Below, piece after piece: positions 48,943-60,639 of a DNA stretch of 64,000 bases (positions within the stretch are counted from its first letter, which is position 1; every line of letters begins with the position of its first letter). The notes under the pieces are model-generated. The model did not search any database and was not told the DNA's origin. It saw only the letters and a list, made by a program, of their open reading frames with translations. A program made the position numbers and the translations under genes. Source of the stretch: Spirodela intermedia (lineage: Eukaryota; Streptophyta; Magnoliopsida; Alismatales; Araceae); NCBI GenBank assembly GCA_902729315.2, contig LR746278.1, positions 5,187,911 through 5,251,910 on the forward strand. The letters run 5' to 3'.

Positions 48943-49659
48943 GAGGCAGGGTGCGACGCTGTACTGGTCGAAGCGCCCCCGTCCGTTACGGCGCCAGCTG
49001 CCTGCTGTACTCGCATTTCGTTGCCGGCGTCCGTTACGAGCCGTGCCGCGCCGTGTCCGCTGCGTGCGCTCAGGTCTGTGTGCCGCTGCCGGCCGAAGTT
49101 GACGAGACTCCTCCCCTCTCTGCGACACGGGAAAGGTGTCCACTGTTCTCTCGGCATCGTCCTCCGCGCCGCGGTCCGATCAGGTGGAGAAGGCCAGACA
49201 GAGAAAGAAGGAAAGGCCGTACACAACCACACGATCAGGGATGAAGCGCCGAGTGGCGACCTTGTACTAGAAGCGGCAGAAGACGGCCAAACTACTTTGG
49301 TGTTTATGCGCAGATGAGATAAGACTCCGGCGATGGATGGATTTATTTACCTCCCTAGTATCGTACCATTGCATGCTCCGATGCTGAACCGACCCGGCCA
49401 GGCCTTCTCCGGTTCTCGGGCCCTGATAGAGCTGAAAGCCCGGCGGCCCACGTTCTCCCTTCCAGATGATGTAGTTTCATATTAACGGCGTTCGGCCCCG
49501 CAAGCAGGCGGCCTCGAGTCCGCGACGGTTGAGCGTGCAAACGGGAGAGAATATGGACTCTGACGCAGCCATTGCACAGAGAGAGAGAGAGAGAGAGAGA
49601 GAGGGACGGTATTTCATGCCATCGGACCTGCGGTACGCTATTGTAGCCTCTGCTCCGCC

Positions 49660-49660
<1 letters not shown>

Positions 49661-49749
<89 letters not shown>

Positions 49750-49762
49750 CTCTCTCTCTCCC
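49661..49762. repeat. (CT)n microsatellite, ~100 bp
   Basis: Nearly perfect CT repeat with one CGC interruption at about 49,746. It gives false poly-Ser/Leu and poly-Glu/Arg open frames. Confidence 0.95.
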
Positions 49763-49922
49763 TCTTTTTCTCTCTAGCAGGAAAGGTATTTCGTGAGGGA
49801 GAATGATGGGCTCCCGCTGACACGAGCGAGGATCTGGCTCGTTGACTGCGCGCACAAGACCCAAACTCCACGTCTCGCTGCCGAGTCCGCCGTGAAGGGA
49901 GCTCGCGCGGACCGGAAGAGGG

Positions 49923-50070
49923 CGTTGAAGGGTATGATCCAGCCCCACCGTGGACCGCCGTGGATTGCCGTCTCCGGCAAATTCTCTGGCGAGACTGATT
50001 TGGGCGTTTTCCTTCTTCCGGGTGGTTATTTTCTGTTTGCAGGATTGATCGGGGCCGTCCATCATCAGGA
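49923..50070 (+). repeat. direct repeat A upstream of the copia fragment
   Basis: GTTGAAGGGTATGATCCAGC through GATCGGGGCCGTCCATCATC and CAGGAGTT. It matches 51,951-52,098 base for base, with about 16 differences in ~148 bp. Weak similarity may reach back to about 49,895. Confidence 0.85.
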
Positions 50071-50094
50071 GTTCAATTCTTTTTGTGCTTCTTA

Positions 50095-51240
50095 GGACAT
50101 CAAACGGCAATTGACTGCCCCCTACTCCCTATAGTAGAATGGAGTTGTGGAAAGAAAGAATCGAACAATTATGTCAGTTCGGAGTATGTTGAAGTAGAAA
50201 GCACTACCTCAAGAATTATGGGGAGAGGCTGTAAGTGCGGCAGTTTATCTTCTTAACCAGTCATCTACTCACAGTCTACAGATGTTGACCACTTATGAGA
50301 AGTGGATTGGCAAAAAGCCCTCAATTGACCATTTGCGAGTGTTTGTCTCAATTATGCATGTAAAATGCACTAAAGCTCCACAAAAAAAGCTTGAAGATCG
50401 CAACACCCCTATGGTGTTCATACACTATGAAATTGGCTCAAAGCCCTACCGTTACTTTGACCCAATCAACGACATAGTCCATATCAGCCAAGATGTTGTT
50501 CTTGAAGAAGATGCTCAGTGGAATTGAGAAAAAAGATGTGAGAATGTTCCTGAGCTCACATTTTTTCCTAATTTTTTTGCTAACCAAGGGATGGATGAGC
50601 CAATTGTCCCCGAGGATGAAGATGAAGAGAGTCACTCTAAGACTCAAGAGCCATTTCTGGTCGCACTTTCAGATTCTGAAGAAAGTCAACCTGCAAGATT
50701 CAAGTCCTTAGCTAAATTGTATAGTGAGACCAGTCCAATACCCTCTGAGATGAAAGATTGTTTGCTTTCTAGTGATGAGCATGTGACTTGTGCTGAAGCT
50801 TCACAAAAGGAAGCATGGAGGAAGGCAATGAGAGATGAGATGGAAGCTATAGATCGAAGTCAAACTTGGGAGTTAGTCACAACCCCAGCTAGTTGCAGGT
50901 CAATTGGGCTTAAGTGGATCTTTAAGCTAAAGAAGAATGCTCAAGGAGAGGTTTTGGGACACAAGGCAGGACTTGTTGTGAAGGGTTACTCTCAGAAGTA
51001 AGGCATAGACTATGATGAGGTATTTACTCATGTGGTTCAATTTGAGTCAATTCGTATACTGATTGTCATTGCAGCTCAAAATAGATGGGCATTGCATCAT
51101 TTAGATGTGAAATCTACCTTTCTAAATGGAGATGTAGAGGAAGAACTATATGTCAAGCAACCTGAGGGATTTATCGTGAAAGATAAAGAGGGTTGTGTTC
51201 TTGATAAAACAAAATTGAGGGTCGTCGAAAGCCCCAAAAT
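50095..51240 (+). pseudogene. Ty1/copia pol fragment (integrase end and reverse transcriptase)
   Basis: Starts inside the integrase core (RQLTAPYSP, then two TAG codons where QQ is expected, then NGVVERKNRTIM), continues AAVYLLNQSSTHS, and GKKPSIDHLRVFVS. It then moves to the reverse transcriptase: EAIDRSQTWELVTTPASCRS, GLKWIFKLKKNAQGEVLGHK, a TAA at 50,999-51,001, GIDYDEVFTHVVQFESIR, LHHLDVKSTFLNGDVEEELY and VKQPEGF. It breaks off before the active-site YVDD. No LTRs or gag are attached, so this is a truncated insertion or a captured piece. Confidence 0.9.
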
Positions 51241-51950
51241 CAGTTGATCAAAACAATATTTGTAATCACAAATTTATCAAATAAAAATACTAAAATAGGT
51301 AAGTAATATGATAAGCTCGAGGTTGATCCACAAGAAATGAGAATTAGGTTTGATGAGTGACTATTTTAATCAAACGAGCTCAAAAGAGGGGCGACGGCGA
51401 ATAAAAGGAATTTTCGCCATTAGAAAAGAGATAAAATAGAAAATCAATGATGCTGATGATGCTTGAGAGATGAATATATGCATAAAAGACTGACAAAGTG
51501 GAATCGAAGCTATAAACCAACCTAACTCAAACCTACGAATGTCTAACAAATGGATTACGTCCGGAACATGTCGAACCTGGATCAACTTATCTCAAGGCTC
51601 TATATGATGCCAAGGCTAGGCTGTTTTCCTCTCGAGTAGTTTCTCCAAGGACCTACGCTTTGAATTCATGCTTAAATCAATCAAAATGCATCAAAATCGA
51701 ATACAAAACCTCAATGTTGTTTCATGTGAGCCGACAAAATGTTGGGGCATTCAAAGTTATGTTCTTCCGCCCCTAAATGGCAGCTTAAACATGTAAGGGT
51801 TTACACGAGAGATGGGAATACACGTGTAGGGCTACGAGACTTGGTGAGGATATCCTCACCAAGTCACTTGGAAGATTAAAATTTATGGAGAGATGTGAGA
51901 GTGCCTGGGCATCAAGGATGTCCGTACGGAGGAGCTGGAGCAAGGAAGAA
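51241..51950. other. AT-rich stretch resembling a Ty3 LTR end, unassigned
   Basis: Words such as GGTAAGTAATATGATAAGCT, CGAGGTTGATCCACAAGAAA and TGAGAATTAGGTTTGATGAG recall the LTR ends of Tat-type Ty3 elements. No primer-binding site or partner copy was found in the window. No gene is supported. Confidence 0.4.
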
Positions 51951-52102
51951 ATTGAAGGGTTTGATCCAGCCCCACCATGGACCACCGTGGATTGCCGTCT
52001 TCGGTAAATTCTCTAGCGAGACTGATTTGGGTGTTTTCCTTCTTTCAGGTGGTTATTTTTTGTTTGCAGGATTGATCGGGGCCATCCATCGTCAGGAGTT
52101 AT
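51951..52102 (+). repeat. direct repeat B downstream of the copia fragment
   Basis: Second copy of repeat A, beginning ATTGAAGGGTTTGATCCAGC and ending CGTCAGGAGTTATAG. Differences are largely CpG transitions, with copy B carrying the T or A state. After it comes a TATA-like CTCCTATATAAGGGGC at about 52,186-52,201. Confidence 0.85.
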
Positions 52103-53560
52103 AGCAGCGAGGATGGTGCCACCTCGGACACCAAGCCAGCTCAGCGAGGAGTTGCGTGCTCTCTCTCTCCTACGACGATTGGCTCTCCTATATAAGGGGC
52201 TATGTGTTTGACATATTGACGCGTGGAACATTCTTTTGATCAATTTCATATTTCCGATTTCTCCTTCTTGATTCTTTCTTTATCTGGAAGTTCTTAGAGC
52301 GGATCTAGATTTGTGAATACAAACCAAGACCGCCGGTCTTGGGGTCGCCGATACGAGATGGCGAGTCTCCAGCTGCCCAAAAGAGTTTCCTAAAGAGTTT
52401 ACTTACATTGATTCTTCCCCCCTCCAGAGGCCGCTCCTTCTCCCTTATGGCCGTCGCGGAGACTTGTCACGAGACAGGATCCGTAGGCGTCGAATCCTGC
52501 CGTTTGAGCATTGTTTGCCCCCGGATCCTTCCGCCGCCCTTGTTTTCTGTCCTGCAGGATCCGCTGCAAGTTCCCGCATCCCGTCGTCTTGCGCTCCGCT
52601 TGGGCTGCTGGACTGTAGCACTGTATTGGGCCGTCTTTGTTGAGACCGCGCTCTCCTCGGCCCAGTTCCTGCTGTCGGGGCCTCATCAGAGAACCCAGGG
52701 TAACCAGCCGGTGTCAAGCTCTCCTGGCCGATCTAGTCAGAGGAGGGAGCACAGGATCTTCCCCGGTGATAATGACTCTCAAGGAAACAAAGGGTGGATC
52801 ACAAAACAGAACTGCGCAGGTTCATATTTTTCAAGCTAAGCTGTCGTATTACTCCGCCAGATTTCAGAAAGCAGCATAGCTCGTAGATCACCTTCCATCC
52901 ATCCATCCATCCATACTCGAAGGGAGAAATGGGTCAGGTTTCAACAGGGAGACATGTATCAGCGGACTCATACATATGGCACAAAAAAAAAGAAGCTGCT
53001 TGCTGGCGCGAAATCTGTATGAATGTGTGCAAGTACACGACTGAATTGAAGACCTCCAACTCAAATCAAACTTCGTGCCTAAGAAACTATTAGGAAAATG
53101 ACCAGGAGAAATTCAATGTCTCCCCCGATTCAGATTAATGGGAAGAGGCGCCTAATTCAAATCGGTGAATTCCGGCCTGTTTTCCGAAATCCGAATGAGA
53201 GCTCGACGAAACGAATCCCATTCCGAAACCGTTTTTTATGGCAAAGTTCGCCAAGTCCTGTCCAGATACACGAGAATCGTAATCTCCATTAACTCAATAC
53301 ACAGATCGTAGACGAAGAACAATCCACAGAAATGATGCCCCCCCTGAAAAGACACTTGATCTCGAAATGTACATACAGCAGAACACATAGGAACGAGTGA
53401 CGATGTTCAACAGAGCAAGCAATCAGGTATACAGGCACTCGATGAGGAGACCAGTTAAGTGCTAGGGGAATTCAGGCTCCTTGAAGAGCCAACGGAAAAT
53501 TCGACACATCTGCACAGGGTAACATATATAAAGATGGCACTTTTCAAACCACGACATCTG
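52103..53560. other. no supported gene; TATA-like site and CATC microsatellite
   Basis: TCCTATATAAGGGGCTATGT near 52,190 is a good TATA candidate on the plus strand. The 166-codon frame downstream (52,339-52,839) has no recognised similarity, so I do not call it a gene. A (CATC)n run lies at 52,895-52,915. Confidence 0.4.
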
Positions 53561-53812
53561 TTTTGGCTTTGTTCCGGGGCCCACTGAAAATTTTGGTCGA
53601 ATCCGAAGTAAATATTTTGTTATGCCTTTTCTGTTGTTTTGGATTTGTTTCGAGCCCAAAGAAAAATTTCGTCGAATCTAAAAGAAATATTTTGTTTGGC
53701 CTTTTTTTACCTTTCGGCCTTGTTCTGGGGCCCACCGAAAATGTTGATCGAATCCGAATAAATATTTTGCGGAGCCTTTTTTTATAATTTTCGCTTTGTT
53801 CGGAGGCCAAGG
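53561..53812. repeat. ~75-bp tandem repeat, about 3.3 copies
   Basis: Units start near 53,561, 53,637, 53,711 and 53,787. Each has TTTTGG(C/A)TTTGTT, then GGGGCCCAC(T/C)GAAAA, TCGAATC(C/T)GAA and AAATATTTTG. On the minus strand one frame reads through all copies with the motif D/R-S-T-x-F-x-G-x(4)-P-K, because 75 is a multiple of three. Confidence 0.85.
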
Positions 53813-54310
53813 AGACGAAGCAGGAGTGTGTGAGAGAGAGTTTAGCCCCCCCCCCCCCTCCCTTTCTCTCTCTACTGCAAAAAACCACCACCCCTCTGCC
53901 TTTCTCTCTCTTCCGATACTATCCCCTGCGTCTTCCACCCGCAGAGACGATGACCTCATCGTTTCACCGTCCCGACGGGGACGAAGGCCGGATCTGCGCG
54001 AGTAAAAACGGGAAGAAGGGAAACCCTCGCCTATAGAAATCTGCAAAGAGCTCCACCGATCCACCTGTTCCACCGTCCTCCGGCAACTCCCCGATCTGCG
54101 AATCCGCCTTGAGTTGTCGGTAGATCGATCCTCTCCCCCGCCGGCGCCATTGATCCCATCGTTGAGCTCCAAATCAAGCAAGCCAATGAACTCCTCTTAC
54201 TCCGCAGTAGCAGACGCAGCAGCTCCTCCCTTCCCCACGCCTCTGGGAACCTGAGCGATGCCAGTCGCCGCCAGTCGCATCCGATCGCCGGCGAGGGTTG
54301 GCGACGGCGA
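53813..54310. other. GC-rich stretch, possible 5' end of a gene, unresolved
   Basis: The minus-strand frame from 54,181 begins MLDLELNDGINGAGGGED at a TTG codon rather than ATG, and turns into low-complexity Glu/Arg/Gly at 53,850-53,900. The C run at 53,846-53,858 and GGGG run at 54,341-54,351 suggest a regulatory or leader region. Nothing downstream on either strand supports an actual gene. Confidence 0.3.
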
Positions 54311-55825
54311 CGGGAACGCGTTGGACGAAATTCCTTGCTGGGGGGGGGGGCGTCGAATAACTAACTTTATCCTCTTTTATTTTAATCCCTAAACTATTTT
54401 TCTCCTTTTAAAAAAAGATTATCCGGTTTTAATAATCCTCTCATCGCGGAATTGAAACTCAATCTGACGGCCGTGCCTCTGTCAAGTCGTCTCATCGGAC
54501 CGGGCCGATTCTGAGGCTGGAAAATGGACCGAGGGCCCAACGTCCGGGCTCTCTACTTGCGCGCTTGCTCTGTGCGGAATATAATTTTTAATTCGGTGAA
54601 TTAATATTGAAATAATATTTCTATGAATAAAATCGTTAGCTCCGGACCACAGTTTGACGGACGCACTAGCTATCTGATCCAGCGGTGAACCATCAGTTCC
54701 GGACCACAGGAGACCGCTAGTGGCTGCGGCCCCCCGATTTCAATTACTTACAAAAATAGGTATAATAAATAAATGTCATTTTTTTATGTGTTTCACTCAG
54801 GAGAAATTCAAGCGCTCAATTTGGGCATGCGGAGAGTCTTATTATAAGTCTATATTCAAAAAAAATCTTATGCTTATGACATGATATATATTTATATACA
54901 TAGATCTTTTAAAGTCTATCCATAGGTTGTCTTTAGGTTCTTGACCCTAACCAAGATCATCTCAGTAGAGCACTTAATTTTAATTCAATCACCTTACTAT
55001 TAGATTTAATCTCAATGTGAGCATATATATAAAAATTATATATTATGTGACTATCATTAACATAATCTCACTAAAGTGATTCACAAAGGCTTAATGAGAT
55101 ATTATGAGATTTCTCATATGGGGTTAGATATTAGAGACAAGGTCATTTCCAATTTTATGATAGATAAAATTAAAAATTAACATTGAGAGGCTAACCACCT
55201 CGATGTTATAAACAGTGGTAATAAAAGTCTTTGGATCATACACGATGCATCCCATCACTTTAGAAAAAAAGTCATAAGGTTTTGATGACTTTACTGTACT
55301 GATCCAAAAGACAAGCTCCAAGCTTGAATTAGAGAATGGGAGAGGAGGACTTAGGTATGTTTTCTTTCAGTTCATTCTCATTCACCTAATAATTCTAGAG
55401 AACATAACACTAGATCTTGTAGTTTGAAATATCCTTATCAATTGATTTCAATTGAGATATTATCCTTATCAATTGCTTGTGACTATAGGCTCCCTTCAAA
55501 GTGATAATTAAAGTAACCAATTGATGTAGCATATAAATGTCTAAAAGATGGGAGTTTGATTGTATGTTTTTGAGTCATATAATTAAATTAAATGTTCATC
55601 TTGTCAAAATATATAAATCTATGTATATATAAAGATGAGGAAGGAAAAATGTGAAATTTAGTTTATCATTAGTAAATAAATTGATGAATACCTTTTACAT
55701 GTTTATCCTTCTAATTTCTAATTCGTCTTTGTTTGTAACAAAGTTTCCTTGGAGTTGGATATCCATCTCATTGACATTATGGATAATATCTTAACACTTT
55801 TTCTAAGGAATGAGAGAGCAGCAAG

Positions 55826-55829
<4 letters not shown>
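54311..55829. other. AT-rich intergenic stretch, nothing recognised
   Basis: Two short related words, TTAGCTCCGGACCACAG (54,638) and AGTTCCGGACCACAG (54,695), lie 57 bp apart. The remainder is stop-rich AT-rich DNA. Confidence 0.4.

Positions 55830-55909
<80 letters not shown>
55830..55909. repeat. (TC)40 microsatellite
   Basis: Perfect dinucleotide repeat of about 80 bp. It is responsible for the poly-Ser/Leu and poly-Arg/Glu open frames here. Confidence 0.97.
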
Positions 55910-55911
<2 letters not shown>

Positions 55912-55989
55912 TGCAAGAAAATTGAGAGAAAAAAAGTCAACAAGAAAGATACAAAGATGATGGCAAGGCAAAGTAGAGGACATGAAGAT

Positions 55990-56640
55990 AATGATACAGC
56001 CTGAAGCTCACTACAATTTGAGAATGGCCTAATTACGAAATTGGGCCTATATTTCCTTTTTTACTCCACCATTCTATTTAAGAATTTTATTTGAAATTTA
56101 AATTTTCCATTGAGATTTAAATTCTCATTTGAAATTAAAATTTCCTTTGAAATTCAAACCTCATTCAAAATTAAAATTTTGTTTGAAACTCAATTTTTTG
56201 TTTGAAACTCAAATTTCACTTTGTATTTTATATTCTATTTTGAAATTTAAATTTTATTTCAAACTTAGATTTCATTTAAGATTCAAATGTTTGTGCCAAT
56301 ATTAAAAAAAATCAACCTATTTAAAGACACCCTAAGTAGCCTAAGAGGCATTTAAGTTTTACGTTAATAAAATTTCGTGAGTTTCTTTCTTTGATGTTCT
56401 GTCTATAGGTGGTCTTCAACATCCTTGTGGATTCAAGGAACCTTCTTTCTTGATTATGTGGACTCATAATCACTCCCTCGTGTACTCAAGGGAATTGTCC
56501 TCTTCAACTCATGTACTCAAGATGAAAGGACAATAATTGAAGCACATTCTGTAGAAATTTTTGATGTCTTCAACCCCCACAAATGCCAAAGTTGTCCACA
56601 GCTTGCCTAAGTCATTCATTTCTCAAAATTTGTTGTGTCA
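55990..56640 (+). mobile_element. LTR/leader of the first right-hand Ty3 element
   Basis: 56,440-56,640 matches 62,850-63,035 in order: TTATGTGGACTCATAATCAC, GTACTCAAGGGAATTGTCCT, TCTTCAACCCCCACAA and TTGTTGTGTCAA. Directly after it sits a decayed tRNA-iMet primer-binding site (TGGTATTGGAATAA at 56,643). The outer boundary of the LTR was not found. Confidence 0.6.
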
Positions 56641-56642
56641 AA

Positions 56643-59600
56643 TGGTATTGGAATAAAGTCAGCATTCCAAATTTGAATTTTGAAGATGTCACGAGGTAAA
56701 GAAATTTACAGCAACAACAATAAAAATTCTAAGGTATGCCCTATTTCAAAATCAAGGTTTGTTGATTTCAAGAATCATATGAATTTTTTTCTAAAGATTT
56801 GAATGATACTTTCAAATAAATCTTAACTTGGATGATTGTTGAATCTCAATCTTGTGGTCAAATTAGTCACAAGCTAAATCATTTTTGTGAATCATCTGAC
56901 AATTTTTTTTTAAAATGACACAGTTCAAGAAGTAGAATAGATTATGATGATAGTAGGGATTTTCAAATGAAAATTGATTTATCTAGTTTTAATGGACATC
57001 TGAAAATTAAATAATTTATTATTGGATTCTAAAAGTTGAGAGATTTTTTAAATAGATGAAGATTTATGGTGAAAAATAGGAGAAATTAAATGCCAATAAA
57101 CTTAAAGGTGGCACCTTTGTACGATAGGATTAGTTTTAATTTACCTATGTAAATCAAGAAAGGACCAAGTTCAAAGTTAAGATAAGATGAAGAAATTAAT
57201 GAAATCTAGATTTCTTCCTCTTGATTATGAATTTATTTTATATCAATAATATCAAAAATTGTTAACAGAGAAACAAATGTTTCATAGAATATGTTGAAGA
57301 ATTTTATAAACTTTTTCAAGAGCTCATTTGATTGAATCTGAATTTTATATGATACCTAAATTTTTACATCAAATCACATCATTTTTTATGACATTAAGAA
57401 GCTTTATTAGAGGAAGATAAATCAATCATATGTAATCCTAATAATGTGTCAACTTTTCAATTAGATGGGTCAAAACTAGCACCTATTTCATCTGCTAGCA
57501 CTAATAAAAGAACAATAACCTTAATTGCACCAAGATCAAATAGATCTATTCCTAATAAGTGACATTCTTTTCAAGGAAATCTAAATGTATCTAGTAATGT
57601 TTCTAAATGTTACAAATTAATGAACAAAGTCACAAATCAAATAATTATATAAAACATGGTGCAACAAATTTCACATAAGTCATAGATGAAAAAGACATTT
57701 AGGGTGAAGAAGACTATAAAGAAATTCAAGAGAATGTTATTGAAGGTGAAGAAAATGAAGACTTTGGTTACTCTCTAGTCATGTGAAGGTTGATGTATTC
57801 ATCAAGTAATCTTTCTAATATTATAATGTTTTCAAAATAAAGTGCATTGTGAATGAGAAGGTATATGTGATGTAATTTCACATATGTGATGTAATCTTTC
57901 TAATCATTATGGTTTTTTCAAAAATTGTGAAAAGCTCGTATTATAGCCTATGAGTGAAATTAATTTTTCTTATATTGTGAAAGATAAGAATAAACATGCA
58001 TGATGATTGATATAAAATAATTATTTACTACTTTAAAAGAGAATTCTAAAATATCTATACTGATTAAAAAAGAAGAATGATTATTTTAATTAAGTAAATG
58101 TCATACTTGAGGTAGCACAGAATATGTTAAATAAGTCTAATCTCATGAAGTATGTTGAAAGCATACTTTTGCTAGGTCATGGTGAGCTTCTCAATTCTTA
58201 GAGACAATTTACTTAATTTAACTTCATTATAGAATGAGTCTTTAGGAGAATCAAATTCTACAAGAATAAGTTGAAGAACTATTAGAGAAATGATTGATTT
58301 GTGAAAGCATTAGTCCATATTTAGTGCCTTCACTATTAGTTCTAAAACATTATGGAACCTTAGTGTATGTGAGTTAAAAATAGAGTAATCAACAAAATTA
58401 TAGTGAAATATAAATTTTCAATTCTAAAACTTGATGATATACTTGAGATTTTATGTGGTTCTAGAATCTTTTTTGAAATTGATCTGAATAGTGGTTACAC
58501 CAAATTAGAATTCATCAAGGTGATGAATAGAAGACTGTGTTCAAGATGAATATAAGATTATATGAATGATTAGTTATGTCATTTGGTTTATCTAATATTT
58601 CAAGTATTTTTATGCAAATGATTAATCACATACTGAAATCTTTTATTAGAAAATTGATTGATGCCTATTTTGCTGATATTTTGATATTTGTCATCTGAGA
58701 TTTGTATTAATATTTTTTAGTAGAATGAGTTATTTATCAATTTGAAGAAATGTGAATTGTTTACATCTAATTTAATTTTTTTAGGATATATTATAAGTGT
58801 AGAAGTAATCAAATTCGATAAAGAAAATATTTAAAGCTATTACAGACTAATCAATTCTAAAGAAAACACATGATGTTCACAGTTTTCATAGCTTAGCCTT
58901 GTTTTATAAAAAACAAATTAGAAATTTTAGCTCAATTGTGAGTTCTATCACTAAGTGCATGTAAAACAAAAATTGAAGCAGACAAAAGTAGTTGACAAAA
59001 GTTTCATTTCAATCAAAGAAAAATTATATTCTACGCATATTCTAGTACTAGAAAAATTTTATAAATAATTTGAATTGAATGTGATGCTTCAGTTATTAGA
59101 ATTGGAGCTGTATTATTTTAAAAGGGCTGTTTATTTACTTTTTTATAATAAAAAAATAAAAAAATCATAATAAATTGGATGACATATAAATTACAATTTT
59201 ATGTTGTACCCAAAGCATTAATACTTGATTGAGAGAAATACTTGATTTAACAAGAATTTATTTTTTTCTTGACCATCAAGCTTTGAAATTAGTCAATAGT
59301 CATACCACTATCAATAGACACTAGATGTATTTCTTTTATTCAAAATTCACCGTTGTGATAAAGCGCAAATAAGGAAAATTAAATAGAGTGACTAATATAC
59401 TGATTTGAAAATCAACATTCTTGATTACGATGCAAGGTGATGTCACTGGGTTTAATATTTGATAGAACTCTATATAGGAGAAGAATACTTTACTCCAATT
59501 TAAAGTACTTGCAAATAAGGCAAATCATTCAAGGAATTTCACATTCTTGAGGATTACTTATTTTGATATAGTTAATTATGTATTTCTCAAACTTTTTATA

Positions 59601-60252
59601 GAAGAAATTAATTCTAGAATTACATGCAATAGGACTTAGAGGACACTTAGGCCATGACAAGACTTTCAAAAATAGTGGTAGAACATTATTATTGCTCACA
59701 ACTTAAGAAAGAAATTGAAAGTTTTGTGTGGAGATGTCAAATTTATCAAGTTAATAAAAGACAATGGCCAATGCTAGAACACAAGTCTGTGTACTCCACT
59801 ACACATTCAAGATAGAATGAATTTACATTTCTATAGATTTTATTTTGGAATTACCATTTACTTAACGAGGACTGGATTTTGTATTTGTGCTGTCATTAGA
59901 TTTTCAAGGATGATGCATTTTATTTCATATTAGAAGATTAATGATGTTGTTCAAGCAGTAAATTTATTTTTTAAAGAAATAATTCATTTATATGGAGTGT
60001 CAAAAAAAATTGTCCCATTTTTTATATACTCTTTGGAATAGATTTAACTTATGCCTAAACTTTAGTGCTTTAATTCATTTAAAAATTAATGATCACATGA
60101 AGGTGATTAACATGACACTTGCCAATTTAATCCTTTGTATTTTAGAAGAGAAATCAAAACAATGCGATTTTACTTCAGCTCAAGTAGAATTTGCATACAA
60201 TTTCCATGGTAAATTTGCCCACAATTACTTTCTATTTTCTATTGTCTATTGA
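56643..60252 (+). pseudogene. decayed gag-pol of a Ty3/gypsy element
   Basis: All domains are recognisable only in short pieces. Gag lies at about 56,680-57,700. Reverse transcriptase follows at 58,380-58,660 (FSILKLDDILEIL, FEIDLNSGYTKLEF, CHLVYLI where MPFGLSN is expected), RNase H at 59,020-59,350 (DHQALK-like LDHQALKLVNS) and the integrase zinc-binding region at 59,600-59,760 (ELHAIGLRGHLGHDKTF). The catalytic core follows to about 60,250. The order matches chromovirus-type Ty3 elements. Stops and frameshifts occur every few dozen codons, so the copy is very old. Confidence 0.8.
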
Positions 60253-60359
60253 CATGACTTAATCTATCCACATATTAACATTTTTCTAAAACTAAAACAT
60301 ATTAATATTTATATTTTTAGAAGATGTTGCAGTATTAATATATTATTTATAATTCAACA

Positions 60360-60625
60360 AAAGGCTCCAAAAAATAGGGATATACATGTTATCAAGTAAA
60401 ATTTTAGAAGTTTCCTCAAAGATATGAGTTCTTATGATTTTGACTAAATGATGAAGATAAAATATATTTTAAAATTCATAAAAAAAGAAATTCAAGTGTG
60501 GACATCATGATTATGTCAGCACCTTGATAAATGTGATTTGAGTAAAAATAGAGTTATGTTCAGTAAATTCTTGTCTAAACAATTTAGATGATTTAATTGA
60601 TCAAATTAACATCTATGAAAGTCAA
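60360..60625 (-). mobile_element. LTR scrap of the left-edge Ty3 family
   Basis: AATTCAAGTGTGGACATCAT, GTCAGCACCTTGATAAATG, AAAAATAGAGTTATGTTCAG and GATGATTTAATTGATCAAAT follow 1,650-1,870 in the same order and orientation, with heavy C-to-T loss. No target duplication was found. Confidence 0.7.
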
Positions 60626-60639
60626 GTATGTAAAACCTT

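Larger units (their letters stand above)
46450..49800. other. CT/GA-rich repeat region without a supported gene
   Basis: Many overlapping open frames appear on both strands but they are driven by CT/GA tracts and GC-rich spacers. A recurring block of the form GCGGACCT(A/G)CGGTACGCT followed by CTCTGCTC(T/C)GCC and a CT tract is seen at about 46,690, 47,270 and 49,620. A 71-bp block beginning GCAGGCGGCCT and ending GACTCTGACGC(G/A)GCCATTG occurs at 47,531-47,601 and 49,504-49,574. The large CT tract is 49,661-49,762. Confidence 0.6.

Noticed and set aside
52339-52839. 166-codon frame downstream of a TATA-like site
   Set aside because: No family resemblance. Overlapping open frames of similar length exist on the other strand.
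53678-54181. 167-codon minus-strand frame as a gene start
   Set aside because: Begins at TTG rather than ATG, contains Glu/Arg/Gly low complexity and runs into the 75-bp repeat. Kept only as an unresolved possibility.
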